A stretch of DNA of 64,000 nucleotides from a virus, in the IMG/VR virus record IMGVR_UViG_3300045999_011354, positions 1 through 64,000 of that record. One strand, 5' to 3'. Positions 42,356 to 49,780 of the stretch are shown here, in pieces (position 1 is the stretch's first letter; each line of letters opens with the position of its first letter). Position numbers and translations under genes: made by a program. The notes under the pieces were generated by a model. It did no database searches. It saw only the letters and a program-made list of their open reading frames with translations, and had not been told where the DNA came from.

Positions 42356-42779
42356 AAGCTATACAACAAGATTCAAAGATATTTACGAGTCGCTTGAAGA
42401 AATTGAAAACAATGCGATGAAAAAATTTGAGATTGCAGGGTTATTTACTGACAGATACTTTCAACTTCAGATGCGTGGGTGGGGCGGAGTTTATGCAAGT
42501 TATGATCAGAGCGCTTTGCCTGAGGGCGCATTTCTTCCTTTTGTGCGCACGAGATTCAATTCGCAGACCCCGATAGACGAGGGCTGCATCTGGATTGGGA
42601 GCTTTGGTGAATTTCCAAGAATTTATGTTGCAAACAATGTTGCCAAATGGGTGTCGCCTTATTCAAAGTCTGGATACGTCATAACAGAAGTTTTCCTGCC
42701 TTACGCAGAGGCCAAGAAAATTCTTCCAAGGCTTTCAAACAAAAGAATTTACCCGGATCTTGATGTGACCGTGCTTTAA
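42309..42779 (+). CDS. Hypothetical protein, start uncertain
   Basis: 156 residues from GTG 42309; GTG 42219 or ATG 42417 are other possible starts. The early part (LHLCREALSNNKSYTTRFKDIYESLEEIENN) looks protein-like but lies in the other frame over the upstream gene's last 47 bases, so a frameshift joining the two is also possible. The rest (YASYDQSALPEGAFLPFVRTRF, CIWIGSFGEFPRIYVANNVAKW) is beta-rich. Function unknown. Confidence 0.45.
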   Translation: MKKRLHLCREALSNNKSYTTRFKDIYESLEEIENNAMKKFEIAGLFTDRYFQLQMRGWGGVYASYDQSALPEGAFLPFVRTRFNSQTPIDEGCIWIGSFGEFPRIYVANNVAKWVSPYSKSGYVITEVFLPYAEAKKILPRLSNKRIYPDLDVTVL

Positions 42780-42784
42780 TGGGG

Positions 42785-42811
42785 TGAGCCAGCGAGTTCC
42801 CGCTCCTGGCT
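42785..42811 (+). other. Hairpin before the HNH gene
   Basis: GAGCCAG and CTGGCTC form a 7-bp stem with loop CGAGTTCCCGCTC, between the stop at 42779 and the HNH start at 42841. There is no T tract, so it is not a standard terminator. Its centre shares GCGAGTT and CCCGCTCCTG with the hairpin at 17298-17337. Confidence 0.4.
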
Positions 42812-42840
42812 CGTGACCATCCCAACTTGCATTTGGAACG

Positions 42841-43701
42841 ATGCCCAAAAGAATACCACTTTCCATTGGTCAAAAATTTGGCGAATGGATTGTGATTGGT
42901 GACGAGTTTAAGAAAAGTTCATTAAACAGCGTATTTCATGTTCCCGTCAAATGTTCATGCGGAAATGAATCACTCATCTCAAAGGCTGCGTTAAAAAACA
43001 AAACGTCAACATGTTGCAAAGAATGCAGTTCCAAAAAACGCAGGCGTATTAATATTTTTCCTGGTAAAAAATTTGGTAGTTGGACTGTTGTTTGCGAGTT
43101 AGAAGCAGATACCCGCTCCGGCAAGCCGGTCAGGCGGGTGCTCGCTCGTTGTTCTTGTGGTATAGAAAAAAATCTTGAACTGGTTGGATTGGTTCATGGC
43201 AAGTCTGTTTGCTGTTTGGATTGCTCAAATAAATTAAAAACAGATCATGGAATGTCAAAATCGAGGGAGTATCAGGCGTGGAGGCATATGCTTAACAGAT
43301 GTTTTGATCCGACAAATGCACGTTATGCGTATTATGGAGCCAGAGGTGTAACTGTTTGTGATAGATGGAATCCAGATAGAGGGGGGTCATTTCAAAATTT
43401 TTACCTTGACCTTGGCCCTCGTCCTTCTGCCGATCATCAACTTGACAAAGAAATTTTTCATAAAGACAACATGATTTACGGTCCTGGTCTTTGTGGCTGG
43501 GCAACTAGGAGAGAAAATATAATGAGAAGAAGAAATACAATTTATATTAAATTTTACGATAAAAGTACAACTCTTGCTGATCTCGCCAAAGAATACAAGC
43601 TGGACTACCATTTTCTTTATTACAAGATCGTTCTTTGCGGAAATAGCGCAGAGGAAGTTATTTCTAGTTTATCGACAAATCATCGCAAACGTACAAGTTA
43701 G
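42841..43701 (+). CDS. HNH endonuclease-like protein with two zinc-ribbons
   Basis: 286 residues. Two CxC/CxxC ribbon segments in the N-terminal half (VKCSCGNE...CCKECSS, LARCSCGIE...CCLDCSN) precede a degenerate HNH/AP2-like region. That region has AWRHMLNRCFDPTNARYAYYGARGV, then GPRPSADHQLDKE and GLCGWATRRENI, as in free-standing phage homing endonucleases. The HNH His and Asn positions are not all clear. It lies in front of the first early promoter and is probably mobile DNA. Confidence 0.8.
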   Translation: MPKRIPLSIGQKFGEWIVIGDEFKKSSLNSVFHVPVKCSCGNESLISKAALKNKTSTCCKECSSKKRRRINIFPGKKFGSWTVVCELEADTRSGKPVRRVLARCSCGIEKNLELVGLVHGKSVCCLDCSNKLKTDHGMSKSREYQAWRHMLNRCFDPTNARYAYYGARGVTVCDRWNPDRGGSFQNFYLDLGPRPSADHQLDKEIFHKDNMIYGPGLCGWATRRENIMRRRNTIYIKFYDKSTTLADLAKEYKLDYHFLYYKIVLCGNSAEEVISSLSTNHRKRTS

Positions 43702-43705
43702 ATGC

Positions 43706-43734
43706 TTGACACCTTTTCTGTAAAATGCTATACT
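43706..43734 (+). promoter_or_regulatory. Early promoter P1
   Basis: TTGACA, 17-base spacer, TATACT, with AAATGC before the -10 region. Expected +1 near 43741; first gene ATG 43761. No strong hairpin at +1, unlike most later copies. Upstream GATGC fits the ATGCTTGACA form shared by all the early promoters. Confidence 0.75.
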
Positions 43735-43760
43735 ACCCTTGTCCTGTAAAACAAACAGAA

Positions 43761-44219
43761 ATGCAAATCCTCACGAGACAACAAGCCGTTAAGCGCAACT
43801 TGCGCAATTTAACACTGTGCGAGTGGATGTGTTATGAAGCAGAGAATGTTGTTAAACATAATAGCACGGACGTTTCTGTGTGGGATAGAAAACTGGTAAA
43901 TCGTTCACGACCTGGTGATGTTCGTCTTTGGTGGATTCACGAGTTTGGGTCTCAATTTCTACCAATGTATTGCAAACTTTATGAAAAAGAAAGAATGGAG
44001 GAAGGGGAATATGAGCTTACCGCAGTAGAGGTCAATTTAATGCGAATGTTCAAGCACGATAGACTTGGCGAGATTCAACGCAAAATTATCCTTGGAAGTT
44101 CTAAGTTTTTCTTTATCATAAAGGGTGATGGAGATTTTGATTACTGTGTAATACCGATCACCTTTGAGGAGGTCGTCGATTTGGTTTTCAATGGAAAAGC
44201 TAATCAATTTCTGAACTAA
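43761..44219 (+). CDS. Hypothetical early protein
   Basis: 152 residues from ATG 43761; an upstream in-frame ATG overlaps promoter P1 and is rejected. Mixed alpha/beta with LCEWMCYEAENVVKHN and FFFIIKGDGDFDYCVIPITFEEVVDL. No family recognised. It is the first gene of the P1 transcript. Confidence 0.65.
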   Translation: MQILTRQQAVKRNLRNLTLCEWMCYEAENVVKHNSTDVSVWDRKLVNRSRPGDVRLWWIHEFGSQFLPMYCKLYEKERMEEGEYELTAVEVNLMRMFKHDRLGEIQRKIILGSSKFFFIIKGDGDFDYCVIPITFEEVVDLVFNGKANQFLN

Positions 44220-44221
44220 TT

Positions 44222-44533
44222 ATGAAACTGCAGTCTGAATTGTATTTGCACGAGCTTAATGCTTTGATGCAGGGTTTATTTATGCAAATGGAGGATTGCG
44301 TCAAAGCACTAAAAAAAGAAAAAAGAAGGGCGCAGATTTCTGCATTTTTTGCGCCGTGGGTTAGTCGAGAGATTTACTCAGCACTTGCCTTCAAGGCTGA
44401 TGTAATCATGAAACACGTCGAGCTTCTTTCTGAGCTGCGAGAGAAAATTCTTGAAGCAGAGGGATTTGACGACGACATGCGTGCTGTCACATACAAAGAG
44501 ATTTGTGATAAAGCTCAAGAAATAAATACTTGA
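44222..44533 (+). CDS. Hypothetical helical early protein
   Basis: 103 residues, strongly helical (LYLHELNALMQGLFMQMEDCVKAL, KHVELLSELREKILEAEG). Two bases after the previous gene. Its stop runs into the -35 of promoter P2. Function unknown. Confidence 0.65.
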   Translation: MKLQSELYLHELNALMQGLFMQMEDCVKALKKEKRRAQISAFFAPWVSREIYSALAFKADVIMKHVELLSELREKILEAEGFDDDMRAVTYKEICDKAQEINT

Positions 44534-44588
44534 CAAGTAACGAGTAACGCGCTACAATACAAAGACCGCTCAACACAGAGTGGTCTTT
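44530..44588 (+). promoter_or_regulatory. Early promoter P2 plus 5' stem-loop
   Basis: TTGACA (44530-44535), 17-base spacer with GTAACGAGTAACG, TACAAT (44553-44558). A hairpin spans 44561-44588: 11 bp AAAGACCGCTC/GAGTGGTCTTT with one G-U and loop AACACA, followed by a T/C-rich tract. The stem begins at the expected +1 within a few bases. The T-rich run could also make it an attenuator. Next gene ATG 44607. Confidence 0.75.
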
Positions 44589-44606
44589 TTCTTTTTCAGT
44601 GGATTC

Positions 44607-44921
44607 ATGAAACTCAGACACATGCAAGACATTCAGCATTTATTGCTGTTTGTTGAGAATCACGATGGGCGCACGTTTAATCAGCTTTTGAAAGATTTGT
44701 GCGTGATTTATGCAGAATCTCAAGAGGGCGATTTTGATTACATGCCCAGCGCTGTTTCTCGCGCAACTACTTTCATTCATCTCTGGTACCCGTTGTTTTG
44801 GGCCAAATACTCAGAAGACAAGCATTTCGTTTTTGAGAAAAAGAATGAGATTATTTCATTTGTTGCCGTCGAGCTTGCTCAGTCTGCGCTCAATGAATTC
44901 AAGCTGGGTAATGTTTACTGA
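44607..44921 (+). CDS. Hypothetical early protein
   Basis: 104 residues from ATG 44607; earlier in-frame ATG 44580 falls in the hairpin. Helical with MQDIQHLLLFVENHDGRTFNQLL and aromatic LWYPLFWAKYSE. CTTTTTCAG precedes the start; no SD. Function unknown. Confidence 0.62.
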   Translation: MKLRHMQDIQHLLLFVENHDGRTFNQLLKDLCVIYAESQEGDFDYMPSAVSRATTFIHLWYPLFWAKYSEDKHFVFEKKNEIISFVAVELAQSALNEFKLGNVY

Positions 44922-44930
44922 GAATCAATC

Positions 44931-45335
44931 ATGGAAATGAACCCAACTCTAATTGCGCTCGCTGAAGTTGTTTTATACACCAATTCCGACGAATATGGTG
45001 ATCCACTTGACGAGAATTATTTAATCGCAAACTTTGAAGAAGAATCGCTCAAAAAGCTCTACACCGAGTATCAGCAGTTTATTTCAATCGTTGAAGAAAA
45101 GATCACTGCAGCAATTGGAGACAAGTGGAATTGCATTGATGATTTTTATGATGTTCAACAGCCCGCATTAAATCAAACTGAATATGACTATGTGCTAACT
45201 CGTAACAGACATGGCGCGGGATTTTGGGATGGTGATTGGAGTTCTGAGGTTTCACAAATTCTTACTGACGCCGCACAGTCTCAGCCTGAATTTACTGCTC
45301 TCATTGATGATGATGGGAAGATTTATTTAGCATGA
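44931..45335 (+). CDS. Hypothetical acidic protein
   Basis: 134 residues, acidic. The C-terminal region VLTRNRHGAGFWDGDWSSEVSQILTDAAQ is similar to a small phage protein family often listed as unknown. It could be an antirestriction-like or host-takeover mimic, a guess from its acidity and place. Overlaps the next gene by four bases. Confidence 0.6.
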   Translation: MEMNPTLIALAEVVLYTNSDEYGDPLDENYLIANFEEESLKKLYTEYQQFISIVEEKITAAIGDKWNCIDDFYDVQQPALNQTEYDYVLTRNRHGAGFWDGDWSSEVSQILTDAAQSQPEFTALIDDDGKIYLA

Positions 45336-45625
45336 AACAAGATGAAGTTTCTTTTTTGGGCATACCTTGCCCGCAGTGTGGCAGTACGAAAAGAAGGGTT
45401 GTTGAGTCGCGACCGCAAATTAATTTTGTTGCTCGCAGATGCGTGTGTCAAACTTGCTCGCATCGTTTTACAACGCATGAAAAACTAAAAGACCAAGATG
45501 TTCTGAGCCCTGACTTTTTATTTGCTGTGCTAAGAAGAATTTCTGCAGTTGAAAATGCAATTTCTACTTTGCGCCGATCCATTGAGACAGGGCTTCAGAA
45601 TTACAAATTTGATGACGACAAATAA
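45332..45625 (+). CDS. Ogr/NrdR-type zinc-ribbon protein
   Basis: 97 residues. CPQC...VESRPQINFVARRCVCQTCSHRFTTHE is a NrdR/Ogr-like zinc ribbon (C14, C17, C37, C42 region), related to the leftward protein at 31172. The rest is a helical tail. It might be a transcription activator, as Ogr is in P2, but is in the early region here. It ends just before promoter P3. Confidence 0.65.
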   Translation: MKQDEVSFLGIPCPQCGSTKRRVVESRPQINFVARRCVCQTCSHRFTTHEKLKDQDVLSPDFLFAVLRRISAVENAISTLRRSIETGLQNYKFDDDK

Positions 45626-45629
45626 ATGC

Positions 45630-45684
45630 TTGACAATGCGTCGAGCATGTAGTACGATGTAATCGTACAGCGCAAGAGCTGTAC
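45630..45684 (+). promoter_or_regulatory. Early promoter P3 plus 5' stem-loop and palindrome
   Basis: TTGACA (45630-45635), 17-base spacer, TACGAT (45653-45658). A 7-bp stem GTACAGC/GCTGTAC (45665-45671, 45678-45684) begins exactly at the expected +1. In addition GTACGAT GTA ATCGTAC (45652-45668) is a perfect palindrome over the -10, a possible operator. The -10 is weaker than in P6-P8. Confidence 0.7.
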
Positions 45685-45704
45685 TCTCTTTATCTTTCAG
45701 AAAC

Positions 45705-45908
45705 ATGACTCCAGATGATCATTTTATTTTTGCAGAAACCATGCGTCATTACGGTGGGTCTTTTTGCAAAAAGCTTGCAGATGCTTACTGCGCCGCTGAT
45801 CTTACAAACAAAGCAAAGATTTTGAATGCTTGGCCGGAACTTTACGAACAGTACGGCCCCGGTTCTCGATTTGCACAAGCTCGCATTGCTGAACTTCAAA
45901 ATGTCTGA
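45705..45908 (+). CDS. Hypothetical small protein
   Basis: 67 residues: HFIFAETMRHYGGSFCKKLADAYCAADLTNKAKI, ending QYGPGSRFAQARIAEL. A similar phrase (ETMRHYGGxFCxxLAxA) occurs in small Caudovirales proteins of unknown function as I recall. Starts after CTTTCAGAAAC; no SD. Overlaps the next start. Confidence 0.62.
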   Translation: MTPDDHFIFAETMRHYGGSFCKKLADAYCAADLTNKAKILNAWPELYEQYGPGSRFAQARIAELQNV

Positions 45909-46449
45909 TTTTATTTACGATCCTCGCCCGCTTGATCCACCAGATTACTACGATAAAGAAATGTCAAACACTGCTACTTGGATTGTTCAGCGCACTAAAG
46001 TTCGTTACAGCCAAGAAGAAAAAATCTTCAAGAAAAATGTTTCTCAAGAGCGAGGCGAAGGTGGCATGAAAGATGTTTTGCAGGTGATCGCACAAATTCA
46101 TGGGGGCGATTCCCCTGATGAATGTGAAATCTTTATTGATGCGACGCAGATTGTTTCAAAATCTGACGCTGCTCAACCTGTTTATTATCAGGTCAATTTT
46201 AGTCATGCGCACGATGTTCATTGGGTTCTGAAAGAAAAGACCGGCGCAACAGAAGAAGATACTGATCCAGAAGAATTGTTTGCACTCGCCGAATACATGA
46301 TTAACGAGGGCAGGGAGTTTTCTGTTGAGTTCGGAACTGTTGATCCAACACCGCAGTATCTTTATGACAATTCTGGTGGGGAAGCCCCTGTCACAATGCG
46401 AGAGATTTGGGATTCAGCTTTCAAACAAAAGCAAGAGTTGACAAAATGA
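45901..46449 (+). CDS. Hypothetical protein
   Basis: 182 residues from ATG 45901. Alpha/beta, acidic, with VLQVIAQIHGGDSPDECEIFID, QPVYYQVNFSHAHDVHWVLKEK and a C-terminal LYDNSGGEAPV. No catalytic motif recognised. The next start lies inside its last codons. Confidence 0.6.
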   Translation: MSDFIYDPRPLDPPDYYDKEMSNTATWIVQRTKVRYSQEEKIFKKNVSQERGEGGMKDVLQVIAQIHGGDSPDECEIFIDATQIVSKSDAAQPVYYQVNFSHAHDVHWVLKEKTGATEEDTDPEELFALAEYMINEGREFSVEFGTVDPTPQYLYDNSGGEAPVTMREIWDSAFKQKQELTK

Positions 46450-46769
46450 ACGCAATTACTTTTGAGCAACTGCTGGACAATTACTGCTCATGGAAAAATA
46501 GTGAGCGTGATGCGTCAAAGCTCGATCCTCTAGAATTGCTGTATTCATATTTATTTGAATCGGAATTCTTGATGGCAGCAATTCATTTGTTTCGCCTATG
46601 CCTGCAAGAGGAGGATTACGGAAAAGCGACCCCATTCGCTGACATGCAATCAAATTTCTTAAAATTTCTAACAGTTGAAGATCTTCTTGTTACTTGTGAG
46701 ATTGTTTCTCAACACAAAACTAAAGAATGCGAAATGCTCATTGAACAATTAAGAAATGAGTCTAAGTAA
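46446..46769 (+). CDS. Hypothetical helical protein
   Basis: 107 residues from ATG 46446. Helical (EQLLDNYCSWKN, LELLYSYLFESEFLMAAIHLFRLCLQEEDYG). Overlaps the previous and next genes by a few bases. Function unknown. Confidence 0.6.
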   Translation: MNAITFEQLLDNYCSWKNSERDASKLDPLELLYSYLFESEFLMAAIHLFRLCLQEEDYGKATPFADMQSNFLKFLTVEDLLVTCEIVSQHKTKECEMLIEQLRNESK

Positions 46770-46935
46770 AAAAGAAAAACTTGCGTTACTCAGCGCAATT
46801 TCTTTCATGCACAATTTTGGGGAGAACTTTGTTCCTCTTGTAAAAGACGGCGACAAAGAAGAAAATCAACGTGCTTGGAAAGAAGCTAAAGTGATCTACA
46901 AAGATTTGCACGCTCGCATCAAGAAAACATTATGA
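46756..46935 (+). CDS. Hypothetical small protein (59 aa)
   Basis: MSLSKKEKLALLSAISFMHNFG..., with KDGDKEENQRAWKEAKVIYKD and basic end RIKKTL. Overlaps both neighbours (ATGAAA of the next gene starts in its last codon). Too short for many gene callers. Function unknown. Confidence 0.6.
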   Translation: MSLSKKEKLALLSAISFMHNFGENFVPLVKDGDKEENQRAWKEAKVIYKDLHARIKKTL

Positions 46936-47555
46936 AAGTTCTTGTCGCCTGTGAATTTTCAGGAAGAGTGCGTGAAGCATTTGCAAAGCGAGGGCATTAT
47001 GCCGTTTCTTGCGATCTTCTCGAAACAGAACTTCCTACAACAGAAAATAGCAAACACTATCAAGGAGATGTACTAGAAATTCTTTCAGAGAACTGGGATC
47101 TTATTGTTGCTCACCCGCCATGTACTTATTTGGCGCAATCAGGCGTTCAGTGGCTGAAGAAAGTTCCTGGGCGATGGGATCAAATGCTTAACGCGATTGA
47201 TTTCTTTAATTTGTTTCTCGCGCACCCATGCCCAAGGATTTGCATTGAAAACCCAATCATGCACTCACATGCAAAACAGCGATTGATTAATCCAAATTAC
47301 TCACAAAAGATTCAACCGTATTTCTTTGGACACCCAGAGCGCAAGCAAACTTGTTTTTGGTTGAAGAATCTTCCCAAGCTTAAGGTGACAAATAATGTTG
47401 AAGAGCAGATTTTATTTCTGCATCCCTCGGAAACTGATCGGGTTCATTATGAACCGCCCGGCCCGGAAAGACAAAAAAATCGCAGCAGAACTTATTTGGG
47501 GGTGGCTGAGGCGATGGGTGAACAGTGGGGTGCTTTACTGCCGCTGAGCCTTTGA
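46932..47555 (+). CDS. Solitary DNA cytosine methyltransferase-like protein
   Basis: 207 residues. KVLVACEFSGRVREAFAKRGH resembles motif I of C5-cytosine methyltransferases, the SAM-binding loop. VAHPPCTYLAQSG (residues 59-71) is the PPC motif IV with catalytic Cys64. Target-recognition domains are short. No partner restriction enzyme is visible nearby, so it likely protects phage DNA from host restriction or regulates. Similar mini-methylases are common in phages. Confidence 0.78.
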   Translation: MKVLVACEFSGRVREAFAKRGHYAVSCDLLETELPTTENSKHYQGDVLEILSENWDLIVAHPPCTYLAQSGVQWLKKVPGRWDQMLNAIDFFNLFLAHPCPRICIENPIMHSHAKQRLINPNYSQKIQPYFFGHPERKQTCFWLKNLPKLKVTNNVEEQILFLHPSETDRVHYEPPGPERQKNRSRTYLGVAEAMGEQWGALLPLSL

Positions 47556-47581
47556 TTCCTGCGCCCGTAGCGGGATCATTT

Positions 47582-47611
47582 CCCCTCGGACGATTCATCC
47601 CACCCGAGGGG
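47582..47611 (+). other. GC-rich hairpin after the methyltransferase gene
   Basis: CCCCTCGG and CCGAGGGG form an 8-bp stem around a 13-base loop. There is no T tract. The rest of 47556-47674 contains no gene that I can see. Confidence 0.45.
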
Positions 47612-47674
47612 ATTTCTGAGGCTCACAAAGGATTCTGAGCGGGCTGAGAGACTATTCATTTTCTGCATAGTTTG

Positions 47675-47935
47675 ATGAGTTCAAAGAGTTTTTCATTGCG
47701 CACAGCAGACATTCTTGCGTCGCAGTATTTAACACAAAAGAAACATGCGAGAACAAGATATGTTTTGACGCAAGGAAATTTTGTTGCCTGCAGTCATTGT
47801 TGTCATATTTTTAGAGAAAGATTTGCATTACTTGCGCCCTGGATTATTAAAACAGACTGCGTGAATCAAAATGATAGATTTTTGAAGTGCGATGTTTGTG
47901 AAAGTAAAATTTTCACTAAAAACGTAGCTAGATAA
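47675..47935 (+). CDS. Small zinc-ribbon protein
   Basis: 86 residues from ATG 47675 (TTG 47672 is possible). Cys pairs CSHC and CDVC, about 34 residues apart, with His in between (CSHCCHIFRERFALLAPWI, then CDVCESKIF). Probably binds zinc and DNA. The stop lies before promoter P4. Confidence 0.6.
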   Translation: MSSKSFSLRTADILASQYLTQKKHARTRYVLTQGNFVACSHCCHIFRERFALLAPWIIKTDCVNQNDRFLKCDVCESKIFTKNVAR

Positions 47936-47939
47936 ATGC

Positions 47940-48002
47940 TTGACACGTAACGTCATACGTGCTATAATCTAGTCATACAGCAAAAGCAAAGTCTCTTGCT
48001 GT
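47940..48002 (+). promoter_or_regulatory. Early promoter P4 plus 5' stem-loop
   Basis: TTGACA (47940-47945), 17-base spacer containing GTAACGTCATACG, TATAAT (47963-47968) with extended TGC. A stem ACAGCAA/TTGCTGT spans 47977-48002, starting two bases after the expected +1 at 47975. Next gene ATG 48026 after TTTCAGAAC. Confidence 0.75.
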
Positions 48003-48025
48003 TGTCAATTTATTTATTTCAGAAC

Positions 48026-48304
48026 ATGTCAAAGTTTCGTGACTGGCAGAACTCTCGCAAAGAGGTTTCTATTGAAGAATTCAAAAAGATTGATTTTGAT
48101 GCTGTAGAGCTTTTTCAGCTTGAGCAGTCTCCGCCCGAAAAGATTTTTGTTTATCGTGGCGGGCATTGGATTATGCAAAACAATGACGGCGCAGGAAGTT
48201 ATTTCTGGTTGTTTATTGAGCGTGATGAGTATTGTGATCTCGATTTAGAAGTTTCAGAGATGCGCTTGTATCTTTGGGCGATTGATGAAAACTGCGAACT
48301 CTGA
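48026..48304 (+). CDS. Hypothetical protein
   Basis: 92 residues from ATG 48026: FRDWQNSRKEVSIEEFKKID, later EKIFVYRGGHWIMQNNDGAGS. A mixed alpha/beta fold. Starts after a TTTCAG leader. Function unknown. Confidence 0.62.
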   Translation: MSKFRDWQNSRKEVSIEEFKKIDFDAVELFQLEQSPPEKIFVYRGGHWIMQNNDGAGSYFWLFIERDEYCDLDLEVSEMRLYLWAIDENCEL

Positions 48305-48315
48305 TTTTTATTGCA

Positions 48316-48606
48316 ATGCTTAACAACGACAAACTTGCTTTCTTTCGTAGAGAGCTTACTTGCAAGCAAATCATTCTTGACTACGCCTTGCAAATTAACA
48401 AACGGCGCATCGAAAACATTGACAATTCAGTGATTGATTTGCCGTTGGAGGAGGATGCTATGGATCTGCACATGTATTTGTTTGGGAATGTCCCCGCAAA
48501 TACATTTCGTGAATATGTTAATTATGTTCACGAAAAAACTCAGCGACCAAATTGGCTGGCCGGGCTGCCCGGCGTTACTTATCAAGATGTTCAGATAAAT
48601 GCTTGA
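48316..48606 (+). CDS. Hypothetical helical protein
   Basis: 96 residues: MLNNDKLAFFRRELTCKQIILDYALQIN..., helical, then FGNVPANTFREYVNYVHEKTQRPNWL. The stop overlaps promoter P5's -35 region. Function unknown. Confidence 0.6.
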   Translation: MLNNDKLAFFRRELTCKQIILDYALQINKRRIENIDNSVIDLPLEEDAMDLHMYLFGNVPANTFREYVNYVHEKTQRPNWLAGLPGVTYQDVQINA

Positions 48607-48683
48607 CAAATAAGCCATTATCTGCTACAATAGCAACATGCGAGACGAAAAAAGAGATTAAAGATCTCAATTTTTTCTCGCAT
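48603..48683 (+). promoter_or_regulatory. Early promoter P5 plus 5' stem-loop
   Basis: TTGACA (48603-48608), 17-base spacer, TACAAT (48626-48631), extended TGC. ATGCGAGA (48638-48645) and TCTCGCAT (48676-48683) close a long imperfect hairpin, with inner AAAAAA/TTTTTT and GAGAT/ATCTC pairs. The stem starts exactly at the expected +1 (48638). Gene ATG at 48710. Confidence 0.78.
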
Positions 48684-48709
48684 TTCTGTTTCATTTCTTT
48701 TTCAAAAAC

Positions 48710-48895
48710 ATGACAAAAAAAGAAGCGATTGCAATTTTCAAGGATGAATGGAATTACTTTATTAAATTCCAGTCTCCAAACTATGCTGACGACATTTGCG
48801 CAAAGCGTCAAGCATTTGTGCAATTCATAGATCAGTTGCATCGTGATGGCGAGATTACTGATCGTCAGGCAAATTCCTGGGATAATCCATTTTGA
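48710..48895 (+). CDS. Hypothetical small protein
   Basis: 61 residues: KKEAIAIFKDEWNYFIKFQSPN..., DDICAKRQAFVQFIDQLHRDGEITDRQANSW. A pattern of this sort (REAFxxYIDxLxxDGxIxxxQxxxWxNPF) is common to many small phage proteins, function unknown to me. Short leader without SD. Confidence 0.65.
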   Translation: MTKKEAIAIFKDEWNYFIKFQSPNYADDICAKRQAFVQFIDQLHRDGEITDRQANSWDNPF

Positions 48896-48930
48896 TTTTT
48901 TAATTCAACACATACTTACATTTCAGAATC

Positions 48931-49188
48931 ATGCACGATCTTTTCAAAAGCAACCCAGTTGAATATGCCTGCGAATTAATTGACGAAGGGCGTACAAATT
49001 ACAATGAACTATTGATGGCTTGTCTTAAATGGATGAGTCATGATCAAATTCGCGACATGTTACATGATAATGAATTAGATCCTGATTCTTGTGATGCGTT
49101 CGATGAGGGTTATTGTACAGAAGAGATAAGCAATGAAGAAAAGTATGCGTGTGAGATGTACAACGATCGCTATGCTTATTACGATTGA
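48931..49188 (+). CDS. Hypothetical acidic protein
   Basis: 85 residues, acidic, with YACELIDEGRTNYNELLMACLKWMSHDQIRDMLHDNELDP. The CELIDEG...LLMACLKYMSHDDVRDML phrase is like small proteins found in other cyanophages. Ends YAYYD. Function unknown. Confidence 0.62.
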   Translation: MHDLFKSNPVEYACELIDEGRTNYNELLMACLKWMSHDQIRDMLHDNELDPDSCDAFDEGYCTEEISNEEKYACEMYNDRYAYYD

Positions 49189-49190
49189 TT

Positions 49191-49388
49191 ATGAATGCAC
49201 AACAAATTCGCGATTTAGTTGATTCAGGCAAGATTGTTTATTGCGACTCTGAATCATATATTGTAATCAAAGATTCTATAGGACAGTATTTAATTAAATG
49301 TTTGGACAATCATTATTACATTGGACTAACGCATCGAGATAATGTAACACTGAACGGAACTCATTTCTTTGTAAAAGACGACAAATAA
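49191..49388 (+). CDS. Hypothetical small protein
   Basis: 65 residues from ATG 49191, three bases after the upstream stop. Beta-rich (IVYCDSESYIVIKDSIGQYLIKC, YYIGLTHRDN). Tail ends KDDK, which overlaps the AAATGC upstream element of promoter P6. Function unknown. Confidence 0.6.
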   Translation: MNAQQIRDLVDSGKIVYCDSESYIVIKDSIGQYLIKCLDNHYYIGLTHRDNVTLNGTHFFVKDDK

Positions 49389-49392
49389 ATGC

Positions 49393-49462
49393 TTGACACG
49401 TAGCATGTAACGTGCTATAATACACACATGCGACGAGAGAAGTAATCATTCTTTCGTCGCAT
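49393..49462 (+). promoter_or_regulatory. Early promoter P6 plus 5' stem-loop
   Basis: TTGACA (49393-49398), 17-base spacer, TATAAT (49416-49421), extended TGC. ATGCGACGA (49428-49436) pairs with TCGTCGCAT (49454-49462); the stem continues to 14 bp with loop GTAATCA. It begins exactly at the expected +1. The next gene starts at 49490 after TTCTCAGGAAATCTC. Confidence 0.8.
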
Positions 49463-49489
49463 TTGTTTCTTTCATTCTCAGGAAATCTC

Positions 49490-49777
49490 ATGTCCAGCAA
49501 AAATTTAGATCCGATTCTTGTTATTTCTGACACGAACGGTATTTACATCCCTCAGATGTATTGCAATCACATTGATGAAAAGATTGCTGAAGAAATGCAC
49601 ATCTCTTTTGAGGATGTGAAAATTTGTCAATCCGGCCCAGATCATGAATGGTACTGGGAGTCTTGGGACATTATTTGTCAGAACGCTGAATGGATTTCTG
49701 ACGGCGTTAAGTGGTATTTGCATCAAGACGGCGACTTGTGGGAAGTGCCCGAAGGCTTTTCATTTGATGAGGATTGA
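49490..49777 (+). CDS. Hypothetical protein
   Basis: 95 residues from ATG 49490 (an in-frame ATG-like start further up lies in the hairpin). Beta-rich, acidic: PILVISDTNGIYIPQMYCNHIDE, VKICQSGPDHEWYWESWDII, YLHQDGDLWEVPEGF. Reminiscent of small phage proteins of unknown function. Close to the next gene. Confidence 0.62.
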   Translation: MSSKNLDPILVISDTNGIYIPQMYCNHIDEKIAEEMHISFEDVKICQSGPDHEWYWESWDIICQNAEWISDGVKWYLHQDGDLWEVPEGFSFDED

Positions 49778-49780
49778 TTC

